The translations under genes were made by a program, and so were the position numbers. From Bryoerythrophyllum caledonicum (taxonomy: Eukaryota; Streptophyta; Bryopsida; Pottiales; Pottiaceae), in NCBI GenBank assembly GCA_963971425.1, contig OZ020520.1, positions 5,436,553 to 5,500,552 on the forward strand: a stretch of DNA of 64,000 bases. Reading direction: 5' to 3'. The notes below the pieces were generated by a model. It did no database searches and was not told the DNA's origin. It saw only the letters and a program-made list of their open reading frames with translations. The stretch's first letter is position 1, and each line of letters starts with the position of its first letter. Below, in pieces: positions 20,756-33,300 of this stretch.

Positions 20756-22381
20756 ATGGGATCGGTGATCGGACCATCGGTAATTGCCGCCTCTGTGATC
20801 CTGGCAATGACACTGGTTCTGTACTGGTCTCAGGCGACAGCGCTCGCCGGACCGACGTCGCTGGCGCGAATGCTCGCTCAACATTTCAACAAGACCGATC
20901 CAATCGTCTTGACCTCACCAACACCATTCCAGAACATCACAGGAAAGCTCCTCGAGGAGCTAGCGCTTAACGGCACGACTCCATGCCACAACCAACGCAC
21001 AAACAGCACCAAGGTGATCGGACTCCTGGAGAACGCCACTCTCTCCACCAACACTCTCCACAGATTCTGGCTGCAGTCCTACACGCACGACGGCGCGCCC
21101 CGGTGCGCAGGCGGCGACTATTACGAGCTCGACCTCTCGAGCCCGCTCTGGAAGTCCCGGCCTGGAATCACGGACCTCCAGAACGGCACCTACGCAGTGG
21201 AGCTCCTCGTCCCGGACGCCTTCGCTGGCGAAACCTTCAACTTCTCCGCTCACCTCCTCTTCGACGCGTACCATGGCCTCGACTTCGACGGATCGCCCTT
21301 CAACATCATCAAACTCACAGCTTCCCTCACCATAACCTTCGTCACCACAAACTCGAGCGCTTCCTCCGCAAACTCGAGCGCTTCCAACTCGAATCTCAAC
21401 CGATGTGACTCCTCCAAAGATTTCTACTCCCCTGAGTGGCGCGGCAGGTGGACTCGACACCCCCTCGCGTACGAAACCTGCGCTCCCGACGGAGCAGGCC
21501 GCTACTTACACTGCTTCAACTCCTCCGAGGTCCACTGCCGCAACCCGACCTGGTGCTCCGGCGACATCTCCCGCCTCGAGAGCCTCGGCTGGACCTACAG
21601 CGCGCACTGCGCGTTCCACATCTTCTCCCATAGCGAGGCCTGGGACTGCCTGGCCGGCCGCTACCTCTTTTTCTGGGGCGACTCCAACCACCAGGACACC
21701 ATCCGCAACCTCCTCACTCTCATCCTCGGCATCTCGGCCCCTCCTGGCCGCGACCTGGCCCACTTCTCCGTCGACCGCGCCTTCCAGAACTGGTTCCGAA
21801 ACCCTAGCAACCTCGACCAGGAGCTCCGCATCACCAGCTACTTCAACGGCCACCCGGAGGTCGATAACAACGGCTACGGCTTAGACTCCCTCGACCACGA
21901 CCACGAGTCCTACCGCAACCACATTCGCGCCTACTTCCAATCCAACCACTACGCGGACACCGTCATCATGAACTCCGGCCTCCACGACGGCCTCCGCCAC
22001 AGAAACCTCGACACCTACGTCAAGAGCGTGGAGAATGCGCTCGAGTTTTGGCAGGACATCTTCACCAACGTGAAAGGCGACACGCCAAATCTCATCTACA
22101 GGACGACGGTGGCGCCCGCGGGATTGTCCCGAGGAATGCAGGGCAATCCGCAAAAAATCGATGTGTTCAACCGTATTATGACGGAGAAGGTGACGGCAAC
22201 GTTCCCCGCCGTGAAACTGGTAGACGCCTTCGACATGACGTTTCCCTTTCATTACGACAACAGGTTCAGCGATGGCGGCCACTATGGTCGCGCTCCGAAC
22301 GCGGGCAACAACGGGCCACATTACTTCGTTGATGTCATGGTAGCGCATGCTCTTTTGAATGTTGTATGTCCAAAACCCTGA
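20756..22381 (+). CDS. NXPE/PC-esterase-like membrane-anchored protein
   Basis: A 541-residue, single-exon protein starting at an ATG in good context (GCGATGG). Residues about 8-32 are a hydrophobic signal anchor, suggesting a type II membrane protein of the secretory pathway. Residues about 105-195 resemble the Ig-like/filamin-type domain of NXPE proteins (DLQNGTYAVELLVPDAFAGE). About 217-300 is Cys-rich. The C-terminal half is a PC-esterase-like fold: GDS at 308-310, an NSGLHDG block at 406-412, and an SDGGHYG block at 505-511 whose D-x-x-H pairs with the GDS serine. Several N-x-S/T sites are present. In this superfamily the plant TBL proteins are polysaccharide O-acetyltransferases; the substrate here is unknown. 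The coding region is GC-rich, as in the calmodulin-like gene. No break was seen. Confidence 0.82.
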   Translation: MGSVIGPSVIAASVILAMTLVLYWSQATALAGPTSLARMLAQHFNKTDPIVLTSPTPFQNITGKLLEELALNGTTPCHNQRTNSTKVIGLLENATLSTNTLHRFWLQSYTHDGAPRCAGGDYYELDLSSPLWKSRPGITDLQNGTYAVELLVPDAFAGETFNFSAHLLFDAYHGLDFDGSPFNIIKLTASLTITFVTTNSSASSANSSASNSNLNRCDSSKDFYSPEWRGRWTRHPLAYETCAPDGAGRYLHCFNSSEVHCRNPTWCSGDISRLESLGWTYSAHCAFHIFSHSEAWDCLAGRYLFFWGDSNHQDTIRNLLTLILGISAPPGRDLAHFSVDRAFQNWFRNPSNLDQELRITSYFNGHPEVDNNGYGLDSLDHDHESYRNHIRAYFQSNHYADTVIMNSGLHDGLRHRNLDTYVKSVENALEFWQDIFTNVKGDTPNLIYRTTVAPAGLSRGMQGNPQKIDVFNRIMTEKVTATFPAVKLVDAFDMTFPFHYDNRFSDGGHYGRAPNAGNNGPHYFVDVMVAHALLNVVCPKP

Positions 22382-22449
22382 AACCTAAAACATGGGCAAG
22401 GTGTGTTAGAGAAAACATTCAGTGATAGTCATGCTGGCCACAGGTTTAC

Positions 22450-22480
22450 GTCTAGGGTTTAGGATTAGGTTTAGGGTTTA
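22450..22480 (+). repeat. Short telomere-like TTTAGGG tract
   Basis: TAGGGTTTAGGATTAGGTTTAGGGTTTAG-like sequence, roughly four degenerate units of the plant-type telomere repeat, just downstream of the NXPE-like stop codon. Too short to mean a telomere. Similar short units occur near 900-935. Confidence 0.55.
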
Positions 22481-22966
22481 GTGTACATCCTTGTGAAGGA
22501 GATCGAGATTAGTGCACTAAACTTGGAGGAAGCGAGTTTGATTGGCTCGATAAGAGAAGGTGTCGCTAGAAACAGAGAAGGGAAGTCGTATTTTTTAACC
22601 GTATTTGTCTGATTCATCCTTGTTCGAGATAATAGAGTTTTCCTGAAAGTCTGAATTTTTGAAGGGTGGCCACCTTGTGTCAGCCAGTAAGACCCGGTGC
22701 AGCATCCATTAAGGACCTTGTGTCTTTCTCTATTCACCAAAGCAAGGTGAGATTTAAATACGGCAATATTTGCAGGGTGAAAATTCTCACCCTGCATTTT
22801 TTATGGGCCATGTGCATGGAAGAAGCTAATGTAACCAAATTAGTAATTTGGAGTCACCAATGCCACCTTGCATCTATGTTTGGATGGTGACTGTGCCTAG
22901 ATGATTAACCCTGTAGCATGTTAGTTGGCTGACAAAGGACCATAATTTATGGAATAAACCCCAAAG

Positions 22967-23815
22967 TTAACCCCTAAAGTCGAAAGCCCTCAAAACTGCC
23001 AAAAACCCTCAAAACTGCCCTCTTTCAATGCAAGGTGAAAATTTTTAACTTTTGACAAATTTTCGAGTATGTAACCGTAAGATCTAGTACCTAACTTGTA
23101 CATGTACATGCATACCGAATCTTAGATTCAAATTCCTCTCCATTTGGGAGATCATAATGTTCAAAGTTGAAAAAAAAGATTTTTTCCTTGCTGTAGAATG
23201 GAAAACTAATGTTTTGGGGGCCAAAAAAACCAATTTTGAAAGGAAATTTGACATGAGGCTCTTCAAATTCTTGTTCCTATGTGAGTAAGGAATATGTCCA
23301 TATAATTTTTACCCTCATAGGACCTATAAAACCTAAAGAAATGCTTAATTTTTCACATGGAGGTATGCTGAAATACAAATACAAATGCCCATTTTCAACA
23401 ATTAAAAAGGCATGTAAAAAATTATCCGATTGAAAATCCAAACGGTGAGATCATGCTTTACTACCTATTTTACATGTACGAAAAACAAAATTCGAGAAAA
23501 AATAAAATCTCAATTTTTGGTGAATTTTTGAAGTTACTGCGATCTAATTGATTTTGGGCAGATTTTGAGAATAATTGAGCATATACCGCAGTTCTGGGCA
23601 GATTTCAGCATGCCCTAACAGTGTTTTCAAACTTTGACCGTGAATATCTCCTAAAGTATGAGGAATTTTGAAGCATGAATGGTGTCATTTTAAAGGTCTG
23701 GGAAAACTCTACAATCTTCCATGGTAATAACTTCATACGATCTAAATTTAGTAACTGAGAGCCTGACCAGAGTCAGATCGACCACATTCTGGTCGATTTC
23801 GACTTTAGGGGTTAA
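22967..23815. mobile_element. TTAA-flanked element with perfect inverted ends CCCCTAAAGTCGAAA
   Basis: An 849-bp noncoding element. TTAA at 22967-22970 and 23812-23815 encloses perfect inverted repeats (CCCCTAAAGTCGAAA and its reverse complement). The palindromic core extends one base further on each side. A TTAA target and CCC-starting ends fit a non-autonomous piggyBac-like element. Its interior differs from the 5211-6160 family, but the outer CCCCTAAAG is shared, so one transposase could mobilise both. Confidence 0.82.
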
Positions 23816-23816
23816 C

Positions 23817-26800
23817 CAAACCACCATGTTTCTCAAAAACAAGTGGACTTTCAAGTGTACAACCCCTATTAGCATTTTGGGGTGACAGTCAGGGTTTAAA
23901 CCCGGAGTACTTTTAGGAAAACTCCAATTTTAAAAAGTTTCTATTTGGTTTTGTGGTATTCTTGATGTAAGTTTGATGCATTTGTAACATTAGGCATATT
24001 CTAAACCTGTTTGTTTCAATCTGGGAGCACTTGATTCTATCGTAATCATTTCAGTACTCAGCCACCAATGTAATCCATATTTTTTTCATTTAGCAGGTGT
24101 AATTAGCAGTCTCTGCAGCGCTTTGAGTACCCAATGTGAAGTTGAGAGAAAGGGAGGTGAGCAGCCTTTTTTTTTGTTTTTTTGGTTTTTTTGGTTTTTT
24201 TTTTTTGGTCGATCTGGAGCCAAATTGCGAATTTCTTTTCCCAAAAAAAGAATACTCCCCAAAAAAGTGGAAAATTTATGATTTCATGTTGCCAAAACTT
24301 TACTCATGGTTGTTGCTATATCGCCATATTACCACTAATGAACAGTCGGGACTCCATCCTATCGCCAAAAGGGATGTACAATTCTATGTTTATGGAGATG
24401 AATTCTCTAAAGTGGATTTTTTGGTTTTGTATGGTTTCAAGAGAAAGCCAAAAGTGCTACAACTCCCTAGCCCTTGTAGTCACTGTGGCTATCCCACTAA
24501 AACAAAAAAAATAAGGGCTGGAGGTGAGTGTTTTTTGGAGATCTTACTAGATATTGGATGTGGATTTGGTGTTAACAATAATGAACAAGTTCTTACATCT
24601 AATGTCCATAACTCGAGCCGGAGTTTGGTTGTGTTGTTGGTGAACTCTGTGGCAATTCTTTTTCACATATCAAAGAGGTTTCATATGAGTCGAAGAGTGA
24701 TGCTCCTGGTGATACCCTATGCATTGGTGAGTTTCAAACATAATTTATTCACAATGGAGAATGTCCAAGAGATATGTCTCGGTGGTACCCATGTACTGTG
24801 TAGATGATACCCGTTGTGTATGAACCATCGTGATTTGAAAAAATGTATAATTTGACAGGGAGGTGCTGAAAACCGACCGATACACAATTTTAACTTTGGT
24901 GAAGTTTTAAGTATAATAATGAGGTGAATTTGGATGACCATGTGACAATGATTAGCATAGATGATATTCATTTATGTTTCTCATTCAGGTGTCACATCAT
25001 TTTGCATAACCGATGCCTATCTTGCTCATAACTACACTAATGATGATATAAAGTGTTTGAACACTAGTTGTGAATCCCAACACTAAATGTAAATAATGCT
25101 ATTAGTGTTTTGACAATAAATGTCATCATTAGTGTAATTTATGAAATACAAAAAATTTACTTGTTGATGGTTTGTGTGGAGTATCAAGTATTGAGTGTGA
25201 AGAAGATCTGAAGTATATTGCGAAGAACATTGATTAATCCCTAAAGAATTTCTTTTATTTGTAGGGTAGATTTCACCTTTAGCCAAGTTCCTATTATCTA
25301 AAATTGAAGATGTGAGTTCAAATTAAGCCACGGAGTTCTACGTGTATGGATTAAGGTCATTATGTGTTTGAAATCCATTTAAATCATTTTTCTCCTTTAT
25401 TTTAGTTGTTTATGTGTTTCATACAAATGATAATTCATATTGCTAGTCAACAAAATAAAGATAACAAATCAAAACAAATGAGAGATATATATTTAATAAC
25501 AAGGAATTTACACCGCTTAGATTGCCTTCCAAGAAATGGACTCTAATTTGTGAAATAAGTTACTAAAAGTGGTACAAAAACAAGATTGTAAAAAGGTGTT
25601 TAAAAAAAGATAGTAAAAATTTGTAGAAAATAAATAGTAAACTTAATAAAAGACCAAGTCAATAAAAGTTTAAAATAGTTAGTAAAAGATAGTGAGGAAC
25701 AAGGTGGTAAAGTAAAAAACAAGGTAACAAAAATGCGGTTAGTAAAAATAGGCGGTTAGTAAAAATAGACAAGGTAACAAAGGTTTAAGGAGGCTCTTAG
25801 CAAGTAGTAGGACAAGGTCAAAAAATAATTAATAAAGGTTGTAACACAAGGTGATAAAAGACATTGAAAAATATACAAGGTCGTGTCGAAAAACCACTAG
25901 AGGTTTGACAACTAATTACTGGAGTTTCAACTAACAACTACTAGAGTCTTAACCAATTCATAAAAAATGAGAAGAAACTAGAGAAAGAGAGAGAAATAGG
26001 GAGTATAAGAAGTAGAGAGTGAGAGGAGAAGTACAGAAATAGAACTAGTAGAAAAGTGTAGAAGTCGTAAAGAACTGTGTTTTAGAGCCTCACATATGGC
26101 CTTCTATAGTGCCATGTGGAGTCCTATCAATTCCTCTTTTGCCATCTATTAATTTTTGATAGATGAGAAAGAAAAATAAACTTATAAATTTATAAACTTA
26201 TATATAATTCTAATATTTTTAAGGATTTTAGCAAAAAAGTAGGGCGTTGACTTTGATGGCATCTGGGCAATAGAGTAGGGTGTTGACTTTGAGGTTTTTT
26301 ACTTGTTCTTGTCCTTAGATCTTAAAAAATTGAAGAATCTTCACCCATTTTCTCCTATTATCTTTTATTTTTGTCTATATTGGTCTTCTATTCTAACTTT
26401 TCCATCAAAGGTTGGATGGACAAACAAATTGTGACATTAAGTTTAGAGTGTCAAAATTAGTTAGTGAAGCCTCTAAATACCTATTTTAAGGAAGTTTTGC
26501 CATTGTACAATGGTCCGGAATTTTGCGTTGCTTGTGCACACATTAAGCTTATTCAAAGCATCCTTTGGTAAAAGATCTTTCACCAATGATCTAAAAGGTT
26601 TGAATGTACTAGATAATCTTGTTTCTCTACGTCAATTTGACTTTGTGAAGCTCCGGAAGTAATTTCAAGGCCTTCAATAGTAGGTTAATATCAAATTAAC
26701 CCCATTCCCCACCTTTGATTCTTATTAGAATTTATTCCTAAAATAATACTATTCTAAAGCATACAATATATTTTTTCTGATATTTTTGGAATGAATTCTA

Positions 26801-27030
26801 TGTTCTACTATTTACTAAGTTTTCCTTTGATTACAAAGAGCAATCTTTCACCATCATAAAGTCTCCCAAAAACATCCATTTTTTTTGCCTTCAGAAGGCT
26901 TTTGGATTTTTTTCATATTTTTTTTTTTTTCTAATAATAATATTTGCTCTTTCAAATACAATTTGAAATCTCTACTTTCTACTACAATAATTTCTATTAG
27001 TAATTGGTACCGGTGGACAATCGCACCTAA
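23817..27030. other. AT-rich stretch with degenerate short repeats, no supported gene
   Basis: Contains T-runs near 24165-24205, a 223-codon open frame with no family likeness (24136-24807), and a low-complexity zone near 25560-25870 in which AAGGTAACAAA, GTTAGTAAAAATA and similar words recur. I see no convincing gene. Confidence 0.5.
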
Positions 27031-27034
27031 GTAC

Positions 27035-27332
27035 TGAAATAGCTCAATATGAATTTTCTGTAGATACATGATTAGCAAACGAGAAAATGATATTTTATTA
27101 ATTTTGGTAGAAAAACCAGGTGATCACATCGCACCGTCTCCTTCGAGAAGGCCCCTTGATCCCCTCCAGTCTTTCCTGATTGCCTCCTTTTTAGTCTCGT
27201 TGCCTGATGCTCTAACTGCATGCTACTGTAACTAACAGCTAGGAAGGAATATGAACTACTTAGTAACTGCTTGAACTTCCATAAGGATGGACAAATTAGA
27301 CGAGGATGAAGGTGCGAATAATCATCCAATCA
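27035..27332 (-). repeat. 3' LTR of the Tat-like element
   Basis: 298 bp, TG...CA in sense orientation, immediately after the polypurine tract. By eye it differs from the other LTR at ten positions. Confidence 0.93.
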
Positions 27333-30300
27333 TCTCCTCCCTAGGCTCCGTCGTAGCGCCATCGGACTGAGGCTGAAGTATGCGTTCCAGGTATGGTTGT
27401 AACTTGGATCCATTGTACACTTTCCGTAGGATCATCCTGTATGGTGTTCTTAACTCATAAGAGCCATTGTCAAAGTCTTTATGAATAACAAAAGGTCCTT
27501 GCCATTTAGGTCTAAATTTTTGACCGTGTTGCTTCACTAACCAGTGATCAATCATCATGACAAGATCTCCTCTCCGAAAGTGGATTGTCTTCTTAGCTGC
27601 ATCGTGTTTGACCTTTCGTTTATTTTGTAATGTCTCGTAAGCCTGTAATGCTTGTCGTTGTGACTCATCTAGTTCCTCGAGCATAAGTATTCTTGTCTGT
27701 ACCGACTCATCTTCTCCCAAGTTGTGTTGAATAGCGGTCCTGAGGGATGTTAATTCTAATTCAATCGGGACTAGCGCCTCAAATCCGAAGGCCAATTTGA
27801 ATGGGGTGAACCCTGTAGAGGTTTTGAAAGCGGTGCGATAAGCCTAGAGTGCTTTACTTACGTGCAAATCCTATTCTCTTCTTTTATCCATCACCATTTT
27901 TCCAATAATTCCCGCTAGAATGCCATTAGTTTTCTCAACCAAGCCATTAGCCTGAGGATAGTAGGGACTTGCTCTTCTGTGTTTCACTGACATCTTTGAT
28001 AAAAGTTCTTTTATTACCTCGTTCACAAAGTAAGTACCTTGGTCAGTGACAATCTCCAAAGGACATCCATACCTGCTGATTATTTGGTTAAAAATGAAAT
28101 CAGCAGCAACTTTCTTGTTACACTTCTTCACTGGTGCCGCTTCCGCCCACTTGGATAAATAATCTGTGGCGACGATTAAATACTCATTCTTCTTGGCAGT
28201 GACAGATAAAGGCCCGACAAAGTCTACGCCCCACTTTTCGAAGATTCCGGTCGTATAAACTGGATGTAATTTTGAATAAGTCGTGATGCGCTTGCCAAAG
28301 GATTGGCATTGTTGGCAACTTTTGTAGAATCGATTGCAATCTGCAAATAACGACGGCCAAAAGAGTCCGGATTGTAATACTTTTCGCGCGGTAATATTGG
28401 TCGCAAAATGTCCTCCGCAGACTCCTTCATGACAATATTCAAGTGCTCTCTGTGCCTCTTCATGATTAACCGCTCTTCGAAGTACTCCATCTTTCCCGAT
28501 TCGATATAGTTCATTTCCAATAAGTGTATACATCATGCATCGGCGTCGAATGGTTCTACGCTGTTGTGTAGTGGCGTTGTTCGGAAACATCAGATCTTTT
28601 AAATAACAGATTATGTCTTCATACCATGGTTCTACTCTATCATTGTCATCCGATAGAATATAACAGTCTGCATCTTCAGAAAGTTCTCCAATTTCACAAG
28701 GACGACGTCCAAGCTCTAAAAGTAAGCCAGCATGTGTAGTTCGTGTTCCCTTTACTGCTTTAACGTCAAGGTCATAGGGTTGAAGTGCTGCCATAAGGCG
28801 GGCCGCTTGACCCTCGGGGTTTGCTTGCTGTATGAGTTGTTTTAAGCCTTCAAGTTCGCATTGAACCAATGTAGGGAAGGGGCTCGCAAGTAAATAGTGC
28901 TTATATTTGGTGTAGGCAAAAAGTAACGCCAGACCGAGTTTCTCCAGCGGCGCATACTTCAGCTCACATGTAGTCATCAGCCTAGAGGCATAGTTAATAG
29001 GGTGTGCTCGACCAACATCATCATTCTGCATTAACACTGCCGCCAGTGCGTGTTCTGATGCTGAGGGATTGATCATGAATTGACGTGACCAGTCTGGATT
29101 TTTAACGACTGGATCGCTGGCAAGATGATTCTTGATGAATTCAAAGGCTTGGTCTTGTTCTTCTTTCCATATAAAAGGAGTGGACTTGCGGATGAGGGCA
29201 CTGATGGGTCGTCCCACTTGGGCTGAATTCGAGATGAATCTGTTATGGTATATAGTAGTCCCCCATAATCTTCCAACTTGTTCTCTCGTGGTGGGTGGTT
29301 GCATCTCTAATATTCTCTGGACCTTATTGTGGTCTACTTTCATGCCACCTTTGAATTCAATATGCCCTAATAAGGGGCCTTCTTCGAATCCGAGATGACA
29401 TTTGCTTGGGCTTAGAGAGCAACCATGCTCACGCAAACGATGGAATGCAGCTCTCACATGATCAATATGACATGCTCTTTCACCATAAACCGCAAAATCA
29501 TCTAAATATACACGTATAAACTTACCGATGTACGGGCCAAAGATTTTGAGTTGAACACGTTGAAAAGTTCCTCCAACGTTGCATAGTCGGAAGGGCATGC
29601 GGAGCCAAGCATATGTCCCCCACGGTGTCGTAAACGTAGTATATAATACACTATCTTCATGAATTTGTATTTGATGATAACCAGAATATCCGTCGCAAAA
29701 CGAGAACATCTCATGTCCTGCGACTACGTCCAATAATTCATCTATGTGGGGTAAAGGTTGTCTATCTTTTCGCGTGAATTTGTTCAATGCCTTATAATTT
29801 ACGCAAACGCGCCACTTGCCTCCTTTTTTTGGTACAATAACGATGGGAGACACCCATTATGTGTTTCTGACTTCTTTTATGAAATCTCCTTCCAACAATC
29901 TATTGAGCTCTGCACGTAATATAGACAATTGGTTTGATGCCATTCTTCTTTGTCTTGCACGAACTGCCTTAGCTTCAGGTAATAATTCGATTTTATGCTC
30001 TTCTAAAGTGATTGCCGGCAAATCGCAGTGCCTGGAGACAAAGAGATCCGCGTACTCCGTTACTAACTCCTGTAAATTGGTTCTTTCTTGATGAAAGAGG
30101 GAAGGTCCAAATTTCACCTCGCGAAGAATTTCGTCTTCTCTGGATGGTATGATTTCAGTATCTTCCAAATGTTGCATTGAATGACTGATGACTTGTTGCA
30201 GTACATCGATGGCATAAAGTTCTGCCTCCGAGTCTTCCGAGTCACCGCTAGAAGAAAAGTCAGAGCCCCACGAAGACTCGTCAGTGTTATCCGTGATATC

Positions 30301-33300
30301 ACCTTGTGACGATATGTTTGAAGAGCTGGAGCATGGCTCTGGTACAACTTAAATACTAACACGGTTGTACGCTGAACCAATCTTCATTTTGCCTTTGTCC
30401 CAATAATTCACCGCACGCACTTGTCGTAACCAGGGTCGGCCTAAGATCATCGGATACCCTCCTTTCCCCGTGGAAATATCCAGCACATGAAAATCAAGCT
30501 TAACTGTCACTGGAATTTGAGTAATTTTTCCGATCGATTTTACACATCTTTGATCCGCCACCTTGAGTCGCAACGTGGACAATTTGTTGGGTGTCAGTTC
30601 AGCTTCGTTCATGAACCATGACGATATGACATTGATAGCGGCTCCTCCGTCAATCAAACAACCGCCCACCTCGTGTCTGATGACAGTGGCTTCTACTTGC
30701 GGTGATTTGAGGTCACCTTTCTCTTTATCAGCCAAGTTTATTTCAGCAGTTGATTTATGGTGTCGCGTGTTGATACTTTGTCTAAGTTCACGTCGGATCG
30801 AAGGGCACTTAGCCACCAGCTGCCCGACAATTATGTTTGCGGTTTGTTTGCCTAGATCTCGAAGAATTGAATATTTGCTTTGGCCTTGGCTCAACAAAAG
30901 ATCGTTTATCCCGATCTTCCGCCGTTGTCGGCGCTCTCGCTTCTCAAGTCGTGAACATTTGTCTCTATGACTTTCAGACCGATCGGGTCCTCTCTATGGT
31001 TCTGGTCGTTCTTTTGGTGGTCTGTCTCGTTTCATTGCCATTACTTCTGATTCGTCTTCAAGTACTTTGTTGCTTTCTATGAGTTGCAATAAGTTGACTT
31101 CAGCGAGGCGTGTTGTCGATGCCGGTGACGTTTTGTCGTTATTAGGACAATCGCTTTTATAGTGGCCCTTCTTGCCACATCCATGACATGTGATAAACTG
31201 CACATTACGTGGGGTATTGGGACGGCTATCCAAAGCATGGCTTTTGGCTCGGTGACTACTGCTCTGACCTTGCAAGAGAAAAAGTTTCAAATCACGCATA
31301 TCAGAGACGAGTTGGCTCATTTCTGGATCTTTAACGACTTGTTCGCTTTTAATTTCAGCAGGAACTGTTTGAATGAGTCTTGATACCACTGGCGTGACAG
31401 CAGCTGTGACAAGTTGTGGTTGCGCGATACTGATCAAGTTCATCTCTTTGCGCTGCGCGAACATCAATGCGGACTCAAAGGACGTCGGTTCTTTCCATGC
31501 GACTATTTCTTGTATGGCAGGTTTTAATCCTCCTATAAAGCTCCGAAGAGCAAGAGCTTCGATACTTCTTATATTCGTTGCAGCATTCTCGACGTTATGC
31601 GTCTGTGATTCTCCATTGTTTGTAGTGGTACAATTTAGATTGCGTTGTATACGTGACTGCAGTTCACGTACTCTTTCGCTAAACTGCCTCACACTTTCGT
31701 CGATCTTTTGTTTTATCAAACTTAGTGTGCCGAGTAAACTCTGGTATGACTCGTGTTCTTGAAACTCCAAGATTAATGTCGATGTCAACGTTTCCTAAGA
31801 CGAGGTAATTGAATCGTTTTGTCTATCAAACCAGAATGAAGCAGTATCATCGAGATGAATTGGTAAGAGCTCAAGCCACGCTCGTTTTGTTCTGTCACCG
31901 TTCGCCATGCTTGACCTCTTGAATTGGCGCATGAACTTTTCCGGGTCTTCTCGTTCTTTCCCTGTGAATACAGGGATCGACACCATGTTGGTTTGATCCC
32001 GAGGTCTTACGCGGTGTTGATGGTTGGTTGGGGCGGTTGCAGACTGTCTCGCTCGTCAATCTTGCTGCTCCAGAAAGTTCAACCAGAGCTCTTCTTCGAA
32101 TACACTTGTTAAAGATTGCTCTCTTTCGGAGTTGAACCTAATGTGCATGAATTTTGTGCTGTGTCGTGAGTTATGTTCATGAGTCGAAAGTCCAGACTGG
32201 TCACAGAGTGCAGAGTCTTCCTCCCAATATCATGATCTGATGCTGGCAGTATTGAGATTGCTGTTAATTGTTTTGGATGGGTCACTTGTGCGCGGGATTC
32301 TCCAAGCATGCATGAAATTCCTCCAAAATTGCATCAAACAGTTCCAAACGGGCGCAATAGTCATCTAACTGTGCAAAAAAAAATCTTCTTACTGTATATA
32401 AATCTCCGCTAACTGTGCACGAATCTCCGCTAAACGTAGGGTGATAGTCGACTAAGGTGGCACGAATATAGTCTCACAAACTGTTTTTTGCCATGTCACA
32501 ACTGCTCTTTCGCGTCACATGCCCAATTTGCTTTTGATTTCAGATGTTGGTCTCCAAAATGTGAGTCCTCACTTCCATGCCATCACACATATCATAAATT
32601 TTCACCAAAACCCTCTACAGTTCAATGAGAAGAAGTATATTTGTAATTACTATATATTTGTCACAGTTTTAAGAAGTATACAAATATACTTCTTGTGGGA
32701 GATTAGAAGTTCACAATTCTACAAAACTTTCAGATTACATGCACAATATGTTCTTTTTAGACATTCCAAATGAAAAATTATGATCAAAGACTTAAATTTA
32801 CTTGTAATAGCAAAAAATGGATTTATTGTCAAAAATACTTAAAATGGGGGTTAAATGTTGATTTTTGCTCCAAATTCTTATCAAACCTTCTTTAGCATAC
32901 AATAATATATCTTAAAATATAAAGTGTTTTCAAAAATATTTTTATTTTCCATCATTTTCTTCAAAATCTAGTTTTCGGTTGGAAACCTAGCCTTGAAAAA
33001 ATTGATATACTGCGTAGTATTTCTAGTATATTTTCAGACTCTGTAGTATGCAATATTTTCATCTCGGGAAAGGGTTCGGCCACTTATTGAGCAACATGTG
33101 TTATGACAACACAAAGTCCCAAAAAAAGCACTTTGTTCAAGAGATTTTCAGCTCACCTAACATTTTGTTGGCCATGATTTCTTCCCACCTAAAAAATGGA
33201 CAGTTGGCATTCAACAACAATTTAACAAAGGGCTTCAAAACTAACATACTATGGAGTATATTATTTTTGCCCATTTTGTACCCCCCCTAGCATACTTATG

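Noticed and set aside
20960-22348. Several open frames opposite or alongside the NXPE-like gene
   Set aside because: Shadows of a GC-rich coding region; no family likeness and the main frame is intact.
22450-22480. Telomere-like tract as a chromosome end or fusion scar
   Set aside because: Only about four degenerate units; too short to support either.
24136-24807. 223-codon open frame in AT-rich DNA
   Set aside because: It opens with a low-complexity Phe run from a poly-T tract and matches no family; composition looks noncoding.
25560-25870. Recurring AAGGTAACAAA words as a CRISPR-like array
   Set aside because: Spacing and sequence are irregular, and the context is eukaryotic.
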